Of a stretch of DNA of 12,895 nt, positions 7,377 through 12,895 are shown one piece after another. Positions within the stretch are counted from its first letter, which is position 1, and each line of letters opens with the position of its first letter. Source of the DNA: Bacillota bacterium (lineage in GTDB: Bacteria > Bacillota > Clostridia > Christensenellales > Aristaeellaceae); the NCBI GenBank assembly GCA_023411395.1, contig JAEYOV010000082.1, forward strand, positions 1 through 12,895, written 5' to 3'. The position numbers were made by a program, and so were the translations under genes. The notes under the pieces are model-generated. The model did no database searches. It had not been told where the DNA came from and saw nothing but the letters and a program-made list of their open reading frames with translations.

Positions 7377-7599
7377 GTAGGGGCGATTATCAATCGCCCG
7401 CCAAGGCCGGTACGTGAAAGCGGCTTTCCTCAACCAATCATCACACACTGTCATCCTGAGGAGCAACGCGACGAAGGATCTTGCGCTGGCACGATAGATA
7501 AGATCCTTCACTGCGTTCAGGATGACAGCCTACGGAAGGTATGCTATCAAAGTTTGGCTCGTGTTCCGCAGCATGCGGGCGATTGATAATCGCCCCTAC
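7377..7599. repeat. Nested inverted-repeat element between prfC and typA
   Basis: Bases 7377-7401 are the exact reverse complement of 7575-7599 (25 bp, no mismatch), and each arm is itself nearly palindromic (GGGCGATT near one end, AATCGCCC at the other). Inside lies a second inverted repeat: CTGTCATCCTGA (7448-7459) with TCAGGATGACAG (7517-7528), and GAAGGATCT (7473-7481) with AGATCCTTC (7501-7509). The 223-bp unit could fold into a large cruciform or RNA hairpin. It codes for nothing visible and no target-site duplication is obvious next to the arms. It is best read as a small non-autonomous palindromic element, or as nested insertions of two repeat families. Together with the flanking bases it fills the 301-bp gap between typA and prfC. 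Confidence 0.75.
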
Positions 7600-7603
7600 G
7601 ATA

Positions 7604-7627
7604 GGCGGGGATAACTATCCCCCCTAC
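7604..7627 (-). repeat. Short palindromic repeat at the prfC stop codon
   Basis: On the minus strand this reads GTAGGGG, then GGATAGTTATCC, then CCGCC. The stem is GGGGATA (7607-7613) with TATCCCC (7616-7622). The frame (GTAGGG, a self-complementary core, then CCGCC) is the one seen in the arms at 7377-7401 and 7575-7599 and in the element at 12699-12790, but the core bases differ. Its first bases hold the prfC stop codon TAG (7626-7624). Confidence 0.6.
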
Positions 7628-9246
7628 GCGTGCCTTGCCGCGGTTTCTGCCAATTGCAGGCCCGGATTGTTCTCCATCGCCAGGCGGATGCTCCACTCGT
7701 TTTCAAACAGCAGCACATCGCGCTCCTGGCTGTCCTTGGCCCGCCCGCTGGTGGAGGTGAGCTTCAGTTGATCCACCGGCTTCGGGCTGGATGATACCCA
7801 CCGCACAAACCGGAAGGGCAGGTTCTCCATCAAAATCTCCGCGCCGTACTCGCCCTTTAAGCGGTAGGCCAGCACATCGAACTGCAAAACGCCCACCACG
7901 CCCACCAGAAAATCCTCCCGGCCCGTTTCGGTCCGGATGAAGGTTTGTATGGCCCCCTCCTGGCTTAACTGCGTGATGCCCTTCACAAACTGCTTGCGCT
8001 TCATGCTGTCCAGAGGCCGGACCCTTGCAAAATGCTCCGGCGCGAACACGGGTATGTCCTCATACCGCATCCTGCGCCCGATGCAAAGCGTATCCCCCAG
8101 CCCGAATATTCCAGGGTCGAACAGGCCAATGATGTCACCGGCCCAAGCCTGATCCACCGCTTCCCGCTCGTCGGCCATAAACTGCTGGGGCTGCTTGAGC
8201 TGTATGTCCTTGTCGGTGCCGCTGTGCCACACCGTCATGCCCTTTTCAAAGGCGCCGCTCACCACCCGCAAAAACGCCAGCCTGTCCCTATGCGCGGGGT
8301 TCATGTTGGCCTGTATCTTGAAGATGAAGCCCGAGAACAGCGGGTCTTCCGGCTGGATTTCGCCCTGATCACTCTTTCGTGATAAGGGCGGCGGCGTGAA
8401 CTGCAAAAAGCGCTTGAGGAAAGGCTCCACGCCGAAATTCGTGATGGCCGAGCCGAAGAACAGCGGCGTCAGCTGCCCCTGGCGCACGGATTCCAAATCA
8501 AACGTGTCCCCCGCCACATCCAGTAGCTCGATTTCATCCTTCAGCCGCTTTACATAGTGTGCCTGCAAAACACCGTTCAAAGCGGGATCGTCAAGGGCGA
8601 TTTCTGTCTTTTCCACCTTTTTCTTGCCGTGGTCACCGCCGGTGTACAGTTCAATGATTTCGCTGTCCCGGTGGTACACGCCCTGAAAGTCCCCGTCCAC
8701 GCCGATGGGCCAGTTGATGGGGCAGGAGCGTATGCCCAGCACCTGTTCCAGCTCCTCCATCAGGGCAAACGGGTCCTTGGCGGCCCGGTCCATCTTGTTG
8801 ACAAAGGTGAATATGGGTATATTGCGCAGCCGGCACACCTTGAAGAGCTTGATCGTCTGCTCCTCCACGCCCTTGGCCGCGTCGATGAGCATCACCGCCG
8901 CGTCGGCCGCCACCAGCACGCGGTAGGTATCCTCGCTGAAATCCTGGTGGCCCGGCGTATCCAGTATGTTGATGCGAAAGCCGTCAAACTCAAACTGCAT
9001 GGCGCTGGAGGTGACGGAGATGCCGCGCTGCTTTTCTATCTCCATCCAGTCGGAGGTGGCGTGGCGCTCAGCCTTGCGCGCCTTCACGCTGCCGGCTTGC
9101 CGGATGGCGCCGCCGTAGAGCAGCAGCTTTTCCGTAAGCGTGGTCTTGCCCGCGTCGGGATGGCTGATGATGGCAAAGGTGCGGCGCTTGTTCACTTGCT
9201 CGTGAAGCGCCGCCGAAAATTCTGCAGTGCCGGGGGTGGACAGCAT
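7624..9246 (-). CDS. prfC: Peptide chain release factor 3 (RF3)
   Basis: This 540-aa class II release factor is a GTPase that removes RF1/RF2 from the ribosome after termination. Motifs seen: P-loop SHPDAGKTT (28-36), RGISVTS (74-80), DTPGHQDF (96-103) and NKMD (150-153). The AERHATSDWMEIEKQRG segment is typical of RF3 and separates it from EF-G. The later REAVDQAWAGDIIGL block and C-terminal domain are intact, and the length is close to the family's usual 520-550. ATG 9246 is chosen because GGAGG lies 7 bases upstream; an in-frame TTG at 9261 would remove that site. A strong promoter lies just upstream. The stop codon falls inside a palindromic repeat, so the last few residues (AETAARHA) may vary between strains. 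Confidence 0.98.
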   Translation of the reverse strand: MLSTPGTAEFSAALHEQVNKRRTFAIISHPDAGKTTLTEKLLLYGGAIRQAGSVKARKAERHATSDWMEIEKQRGISVTSSAMQFEFDGFRINILDTPGHQDFSEDTYRVLVAADAAVMLIDAAKGVEEQTIKLFKVCRLRNIPIFTFVNKMDRAAKDPFALMEELEQVLGIRSCPINWPIGVDGDFQGVYHRDSEIIELYTGGDHGKKKVEKTEIALDDPALNGVLQAHYVKRLKDEIELLDVAGDTFDLESVRQGQLTPLFFGSAITNFGVEPFLKRFLQFTPPPLSRKSDQGEIQPEDPLFSGFIFKIQANMNPAHRDRLAFLRVVSGAFEKGMTVWHSGTDKDIQLKQPQQFMADEREAVDQAWAGDIIGLFDPGIFGLGDTLCIGRRMRYEDIPVFAPEHFARVRPLDSMKRKQFVKGITQLSQEGAIQTFIRTETGREDFLVGVVGVLQFDVLAYRLKGEYGAEILMENLPFRFVRWVSSSPKPVDQLKLTSTSGRAKDSQERDVLLFENEWSIRLAMENNPGLQLAETAARHA

Positions 9247-9284
9247 GAAAATACCTCCCAAGGTAGTGTGGAAGCCAATTTGTT

Positions 9285-9314
9285 ATTTTACTATAGGAAT
9301 GGAGGGGATGTCAA
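9285..9314 (-). promoter_or_regulatory. Sigma-70 type promoter of prfC
   Basis: On the minus strand a perfect TTGACA (plus-strand 9309-9314) is followed after 18 bp by TAAAAT (9285-9290). Transcription would begin near 9278, giving a leader of about 30 bases with the GGAGG site before ATG 9246. This is the best consensus promoter in the window for this gene. Confidence 0.7.
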
Positions 9315-9384
9315 ACGTTTTGGTGAGGAGGCATAAGAAAAGTGAGCAGGTGAAAAGGAGGGCGATAAGGAGCATATTAAAAAG

Positions 9385-9429
9385 CCTTCTCCTCCGAGGA
9401 GAAGGTGGCGCAGAGCGCCGGATGAGGTG
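9385..9429. repeat. Interspersed repeat with two hairpins
   Basis: CCTTCTCCT (9385-9393) pairs with AGGAGAAGG (9397-9405) across a CCG loop, then GGCGC (9407-9411) pairs with GCGCC (9415-9419) across AGA, and the unit closes with GGATGAGGTG. Repeats of this shape (a C/T-rich hairpin, a GC hairpin, then GGATGAGGTG) are familiar to me from intergenic regions of gut Clostridia. On the minus strand its first bases, CACCTCATCC, echo those beside the hairpin at 14-51. Confidence 0.6.
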
Positions 9430-9459
9430 TATTACGACACTGCTTAATAATGCTGCTTC

Positions 9460-9593
9460 GGCAAGTTGCAAGCAACTTGCCTGTGACAGGGGGCGTTTTC
9501 TCTTTCGTCCCGAAAGAGAAACAGAAAGGGCGGGGGGGGTAGCGATTCCCCCCAGACCCCCACAAACGCCAAATTGGTGGCGCGCTTCGCGCG
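9460..9593. other. GC-rich non-coding hairpin cluster
   Basis: No gene is seen between prfC and the dGTPase gene (9262-9909). Its GC-rich part stacks several perfect stems: GGCAAGTTGC (9460-9469) with GCAACTTGCC (9472-9481); TTTCTCTTTCG (9497-9507) with CGAAAGAGAAA (9511-9521); a G-run (about 9532-9539) that can pair with the C-run at 9548-9553; and GCGCGC around TTC near 9581-9592. They look like debris of interspersed repeats or overlapping transcript ends. Right after them base composition drops sharply to AT-rich, so the cluster marks the left edge of the imported block. Confidence 0.5.
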
Positions 9594-9599
9594 CGAAAT

Positions 9600-9909
9600 A
9601 TATCGAGACAGTATTGCTCTAGTGCGTGTAATGATTATCACGCGATATCCTCCAAAATGTGACACGATGGTACGCATGTCAACTTGCAGTTTTGTTATAG
9701 ACCCAGAAAGAATATAAGATTAGAAAGGCTGCCATTTTGAAAGATGTGAACAAGAGAGTTATTTATATATGCTTCTGCTTGATATATGAATATTTAGAAA
9801 ATTGAAATTTGTATTAATTGTATACATTGAAACACAATTCGGGAAGGAATATTCATCTTCTGCGATGTATCATATAACCATAGCTTGCAAATGAAGGGAA
9901 GAAAGAATT
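9600..9909 (+). promoter_or_regulatory. AT-rich leader upstream of the dGTPase gene
   Basis: About 310 AT-rich bases without a convincing ORF precede the dGTPase gene. GCGTG (9624-9628) and CACGC (9639-9643) flank a partly palindromic AT core, a possible operator. TGTAT (9810-9814) and ATACA (9822-9826) form another small dyad. Possible promoter pieces are TTGTTA (9692-9697) with TATAAG (9713-9718, 15-bp spacer) and TTGAAA (9802-9807); none is a strong match. GAAGGGA (9893-9899) is the ribosome site. A small regulatory RNA here cannot be excluded. Confidence 0.3.
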
Positions 9910-11292
9910 ATGAGTGCGTTGTCTTGGGTAAAACTATTGACTCCATTGAGGCAAAGACCAACTACTGCACCAGAGGGCCATCGCAATGCATTTGAACAGG
10001 ACTATGATCGCATAGTCGGATCGTCCTCTGTTCGTAGGCTACAAGATAAAGCCCAGGTATTCCCCTTGCAAGAAAATGACTTCACAAGAACACGACTAAC
10101 CCATTCAATTGAAGTGTCTGCAGTAGCAAAATCATTAGGCAAAGCGGTAGGAAGGAAAATTCAAGAACAAGACACATCATTTATGGGTACTGATACAGAA
10201 AAGTTAACAGCTTTATTACAGACCGTGGGCTTAATTCATGATTTAGGGAATCCTCCTTTTGGGCATTATGGTGAAACAATAATTAGAGAATGGTTTAAGA
10301 GTTTTATGGAAGGTCAAGGTTCTAGTATATCACTGACTGAAGAACAAAAAAAAGATTTCTTGCATTTTGATGGCAATGTGCAAGATTTGCGTATAGTTGC
10401 CAAACTGCAAATGCTTAATGATGAATTTGGGGTAGGCTTTACCTATGCTACATTGGCATCATTAATGAAATATCCATGGAGTTCAAGTACAACTCCTGTA
10501 GCAGGTAAATATGGATATTACCTTTCTGAAAGCAAGTTGGTTCATGATATTTGGGAAGCTACTGGCTTATCAGAAGGTATCCGTCATCCTGCGACATTTT
10601 TATTGGAAGCAGCAGATGATATTGTATATATTTGTGACGACATAGAAGATGGTGTTAAAAAGGAGTTGATTGATTGGCCTCCACTATTACAGAAAATCAG
10701 AAATGATTTTAGTGGGGAATTCTACAGCCCAATGTTTGAAAGATTTGACAAGATAAGCTCAAAAATGAGATATGATATACCTGAACACACATTAGCAAGT
10801 GTACTCAATTTCAAAAATATTGCTCAAGGTTTTATGTTTAATTATGCAGTAGAAAATTTCATGCAAAACTATACAGCAATTATGGATGGGCACTTTGGGA
10901 TTAAAGAGTTGCTAAAAATAGGTGAAATTGAACGCTTACATAAATATCTCAAGGATATTGCTAAGGAACATTGTTTTAACAGTCGAGAAGTGATTACCTT
11001 AGAATTGATTGGGGACACTGTGATTAAGGGTTTGTTCAATTTCTTCATACAAGCTATGTTTAAGGAAGTAGATGAAAACAGCGCAAAAAAGTACGAAGAA
11101 AAACTTTATATCCTAATTTCTTCCAACTTCAAGTACATTGCCAAATTTGATTACGATAAAGGTGAAGTAAGAAGCTTTAGTCAATTGAGCACTTATGAAA
11201 AAATGCAATTGGTCACAGACTATATCTCTGGAATGACCGATTCGTATGCGGTCAAATTATATCGAGAATTAACAGGTACAAAATTGCCATAA
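9910..11292 (+). CDS. dgt: dGTP triphosphohydrolase (Dgt-type HD hydrolase)
   Basis: This 460-aa HD-superfamily enzyme is predicted to hydrolyse dGTP, or other dNTPs, to the deoxynucleoside plus triphosphate in the cytoplasm. Family signatures: SSVRRLQDKAQVF (39-51), RLTHSIEV with H65 (62-69), HDLGNPPFGHYGE (110-122) giving the metal pair H110/D111 plus H118 and E122, EAADDIVY with D236/D237, and the terminal SGMTDSYA block (440-447). All metal ligands expected for Dgt are present, so it is probably active. The gene is AT-rich, unlike the GC-rich genes on both sides, and is preceded by a long AT-rich leader, a sign of transfer. Dgt enzymes can block phages by draining dGTP. Sitting 15 bp before a nucleotidyltransferase gene suggests a joint function rather than plain nucleotide housekeeping. 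Substrate choice cannot be read from sequence. Confidence 0.92.
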   Translation: MSALSWVKLLTPLRQRPTTAPEGHRNAFEQDYDRIVGSSSVRRLQDKAQVFPLQENDFTRTRLTHSIEVSAVAKSLGKAVGRKIQEQDTSFMGTDTEKLTALLQTVGLIHDLGNPPFGHYGETIIREWFKSFMEGQGSSISLTEEQKKDFLHFDGNVQDLRIVAKLQMLNDEFGVGFTYATLASLMKYPWSSSTTPVAGKYGYYLSESKLVHDIWEATGLSEGIRHPATFLLEAADDIVYICDDIEDGVKKELIDWPPLLQKIRNDFSGEFYSPMFERFDKISSKMRYDIPEHTLASVLNFKNIAQGFMFNYAVENFMQNYTAIMDGHFGIKELLKIGEIERLHKYLKDIAKEHCFNSREVITLELIGDTVIKGLFNFFIQAMFKEVDENSAKKYEEKLYILISSNFKYIAKFDYDKGEVRSFSQLSTYEKMQLVTDYISGMTDSYAVKLYRELTGTKLP

Positions 11293-11307
11293 TGGAGTTG
11301 ACTTTAT

Positions 11308-12000
11308 ATGGAAGACATTGTAAAAAGATTGAAAGATTACCCATACATTTGTGGTTTGCTTGATAAAACTTCGTATCTTGGCGAAACTATGCTAATTGGA
11401 GGAGCTTTGCGTGATTATATAGAGAACTCTCTCAAAATACCCCCGAGAGATTTTGATATAGTCGTCGATACAGATGACATTTATCTCGCGAAAGTCCTCA
11501 GTTCATATTTACCTCAGAAAAATAGGTTTGGTGGATATAAAATCATAAATAATAACATGAACATAGATATATGGTGTTTGAAAGATACTTGGGCTTTCAA
11601 AGAAGGAAAAATTGCATGCTCTCCAGTGGAGTATAATTACAGACTGAAAGATACAGTATTTTTAAATATAGATTCTATTGTTTATAGCTATACCAAAAAG
11701 ATTTGGTATGATGAAAAATACAAAGATGCAATGAGCTCAAGAATGCTTGATGTTGTGCTAGAAGAAAATCCACAACTTGCGCTTAACATAATTAGAATTA
11801 TCATCTTTAGAAGAAAATATGGCATGAATGTATCCCAAAGACTAACAGCAATAATATGTAACTATTTAAAACATGAAAGCAGCCCGTTTTGCATACTTAA
11901 TCAAATCCAAATGGATCACTATAAAAGAATCATATTTACCGAAAGATATTTGCGTGAAGAAATAGACAGAATATGTGGATCAGATGGCAGTATATTATGA
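11308..12000 (+). CDS. Short class II CCA-adding/poly(A) polymerase-like nucleotidyltransferase
   Basis: This 230-aa protein shows the head-domain motifs of the class II tRNA nucleotidyltransferase/poly(A) polymerase family: GGALRDYI (31-38), PRDFDIVVD with catalytic D48 and D50 (46-54), a third acidic residue D87 in NIDIWCL, and a degenerate DTVFLNIDSIVY (115-126) where CCA enzymes have RDFTINAIAY. QLALNIIRIIIFRRKYG (156-172) matches the following PLRILRAIRF block. The catalytic core looks intact. It is far shorter than the roughly 400-aa CCA enzymes and lacks most of the body/tail RNA-binding part, so it is probably not the housekeeping enzyme. GGAG lies 10 bases before ATG. It follows the dGTPase gene by 15 bp in the same AT-rich block, so the two are likely one operon. 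Possible roles are tRNA-end or nucleotide modification, a toxin-like activity, or defence; none is proven. Confidence 0.75.
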   Translation: MEDIVKRLKDYPYICGLLDKTSYLGETMLIGGALRDYIENSLKIPPRDFDIVVDTDDIYLAKVLSSYLPQKNRFGGYKIINNNMNIDIWCLKDTWAFKEGKIACSPVEYNYRLKDTVFLNIDSIVYSYTKKIWYDEKYKDAMSSRMLDVVLEENPQLALNIIRIIIFRRKYGMNVSQRLTAIICNYLKHESSPFCILNQIQMDHYKRIIFTERYLREEIDRICGSDGSIL

Positions 12001-12071
12001 CGAAATTATTGCAGATATTTTTCTTCCCGCCGGATCAAAGGCCCAGTATGGATTGCATGCTTGTCTGAAAC
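11997..12071 (+). pseudogene. Possible stump of a third gene in the AT-rich unit
   Basis: An ATG at 11997 overlaps the nucleotidyltransferase stop (ATGA, a 4-bp coupling layout) and opens a 24-codon frame, MTKLLQIFFFPPDQRPSMDC then four more residues. The first ten codons are AT-rich like the island; the rest is GC-rich like the neighbouring chromosome. One reading is that a third cassette gene once started here and its body was lost by recombination at about 12025. The alternative is chance overlap. No family can be assigned. Confidence 0.25.
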
Positions 12072-12156
12072 GCCCAGTTCCATCGTGCTCTGATTAAGAA
12101 CATCCGCTTGTCCCTGAATGCTCTTGCCAAATCATCCCTTGTGAGGTGACCCCACC

Positions 12157-12633
12157 ATGCACATCAGACGCTTTTCGGAAACCGACGCGGACAGCGTATG
12201 CGCGGTCATTGAACGCAACCTGCGGGAAGTGAACAGCAAGGACTACCCCGCCGAATACATTGAAGCCAATATCCAGTCCCACAACCGGGCCGTCATTTTG
12301 GACAGGGCCAAAGACGCCCACATGTATGTCGCGTGCGAGGGTGACACCGTTCTTGGCTGCGGGGCCATTGCCGGGTACTATGGCAGCAGGGAAGAAAGCA
12401 TATTGCTCACCATTTTCGTGCTGCCCGAGCTTCACGGCCGGGGCATAGGCCAGGCAATCGTCCACGCGCTGGAAAACGATGATTATTTCCGCCGTGCAAA
12501 GCGGATCGAAATCCCCGCCTCCATCACGGCCTGCGATTTTTACAGAAAGCTGGGCTATGATTACAAGGGCGGCGTCAAAAGGGTGGACGAAGGCGGCTGC
12601 ATCCGCCTGGAAAAATACAACCATCCAAGATAG
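12157..12633 (+). CDS. GNAT-family N-acetyltransferase
   Basis: This 158-aa protein belongs to the acetyl-CoA-dependent GNAT superfamily. The acetyl-CoA site is the strand IFVLPELHG followed by GRGIGQAIV (86-102), close to the standard R/Q-x-x-G-x-G/A motif. IPASITACDFYRKLGY (119-134) is the usual C-terminal motif in small GNAT proteins that acetylate metabolites, antibiotics or protein ends. The start is supported by GAGGTG 8 bases upstream. GC content and codon use match the window's main chromosome, so it is likely native and lies just outside the AT-rich insert. The substrate is unknown. No operon partner is visible: 156 bp separate it from the nucleotidyltransferase gene and an inverted-repeat element follows. 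Confidence 0.9.
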   Translation: MHIRRFSETDADSVCAVIERNLREVNSKDYPAEYIEANIQSHNRAVILDRAKDAHMYVACEGDTVLGCGAIAGYYGSREESILLTIFVLPELHGRGIGQAIVHALENDDYFRRAKRIEIPASITACDFYRKLGYDYKGGVKRVDEGGCIRLEKYNHPR

Positions 12634-12698
12634 CGGCTTTCCCATACAAGGCCAGCTTTCATGCCATTCCAAAACACAAATGCATCCATGGTTTCGCA

Positions 12699-12790
12699 GT
12701 AGGGCGGGGGCTTGCCCCCGCCGCATGCAATGATACCATTCGTCTTGGCTTGTGCATGGCATAAACGGCGGAGGCAAGCCCCCGCCCTAC
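12699..12790. repeat. Inverted-repeat element downstream of the GNAT gene
   Basis: Bases 12699-12723 and the reverse complement of 12766-12790 match over 25 bp with one difference, and each arm is itself a hairpin (GGGCGGGGGC with GCCCCCGCC). The frame GTAGGG, self-complementary core, CCGCC is shared with the repeats at 7377-7401, 7575-7599 and 7604-7627. GCATGC follows the left arm here and also follows the arm at 7575-7599 when that is read on its minus strand. The 42-bp interior has no coding potential. No T-run follows, so it is a repeat more than a terminator, though it may slow transcription after the GNAT gene. Confidence 0.7.
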
Positions 12791-12866
12791 TCATGCGTGG
12801 ACGGTAAGGTAGGGCTTACTCATCAATATAAGAATGCATGAAAACCCAGTAAAATCAAGTGATTAG

Positions 12867-12875
12867 TGGTATAAT
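12867..12875 (+). promoter_or_regulatory. Extended -10 promoter for a gene beyond the window
   Basis: TGGTATAAT (12867-12875) is a perfect extended -10 element (TGn plus TATAAT). The -35 position about 17 bp upstream (near 12847-12852, CAGTAA) is poor, which is usual for extended -10 promoters. Transcription would begin near 12882 and run out of the window to the right. No start codon is seen before the end. Confidence 0.55.
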
Positions 12876-12895
12876 GGATGCAAGGAAAACGGGGA

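Noticed and set aside
8557..9336. 259-codon plus-strand frame opposite prfC
   Set aside because: Antisense shadow with no motif or ribosome site.
9594..12010. Attachment-site direct repeats around the AT-rich block (CGAAATATAT versus CGAAATTATT)
   Set aside because: Similarity of under ten bases in AT-rich DNA is expected by chance, and no integrase gene is present in the window.
12094..12777. 227-codon minus-strand frame opposite the GNAT gene
   Set aside because: The plus strand carries clear GNAT motifs and a ribosome site; the minus frame runs through the repeat arm and shows no domain.
1..12895. CRISPR array, IS transposase, rRNA or complete tRNA genes
   Set aside because: No regularly spaced direct repeats, transposase motifs or rRNA/tRNA folds were seen on either strand.

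Overview
The window looks like a chromosomal stretch of a GC-rich Clostridia-type Firmicute (Bacillota). The reasons are strong purine-rich Shine-Dalgarno sites, an OmpR/PhoB regulator with its kinase, TypA/BipA and RF3-type translation GTPases, and many short palindromic intergenic repeats of a kind common in gut Clostridia. The genus cannot be fixed from the sequence. Most of the DNA is GC-rich; one block, about 9600-12025, is clearly AT-rich and is probably imported.

Layout. Bases 1-470 hold no convincing protein gene but many strong hairpins: a palindrome at the edge, a terminator (99-150) and a probable structured RNA or hairpin cluster (151-412). From 489 to 5349 a plus-strand group encodes a response regulator, a membrane histidine kinase overlapping it by 4 bp, and two tandem paralogous membrane-anchored proteins of unknown function (460 and 447 aa). 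TTTACA/GTTACA direct repeats with an 11-nt period lie just upstream and may be the regulator's own box. A hairpin at 5392-5425 separates this group from the convergent minus-strand gene typA (5508-7322). Further upstream on the minus strand is prfC (7624-9246), with a good promoter at 9285-9314. The 300-bp gap between prfC and typA is filled by nested inverted repeats, one of which appears to supply the prfC stop codon.

Bases 9262-9909 are non-coding: GC-rich hairpin repeats, then AT-rich DNA. The AT-rich block then encodes a two-gene unit, a Dgt-type dGTP triphosphohydrolase (9910-11292) and, 15 bp later, a short protein with the head-domain motifs of class II CCA-adding/poly(A) polymerase nucleotidyltransferases (11308-12000). 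A third short ORF starts in an ATGA overlap at 11997 and runs across the AT-rich/GC-rich junction, so it may be the stump of a lost third gene. A GNAT acetyltransferase (12157-12633) follows in GC-rich DNA, then another inverted-repeat element and an extended -10 promoter (12867-12875) for a gene beyond the window.

The most interesting unit is the dGTPase plus minimal nucleotidyltransferase pair. dGTPases are known to restrict phages by removing dGTP, and a compact nucleotidyltransferase might act on tRNA or nucleotides. A two-part defence or toxin-like cassette is a reasonable but unproven inference. The second point of interest is the two-component system linked to a tandem pair of unfamiliar, internally repeated membrane-anchored proteins.
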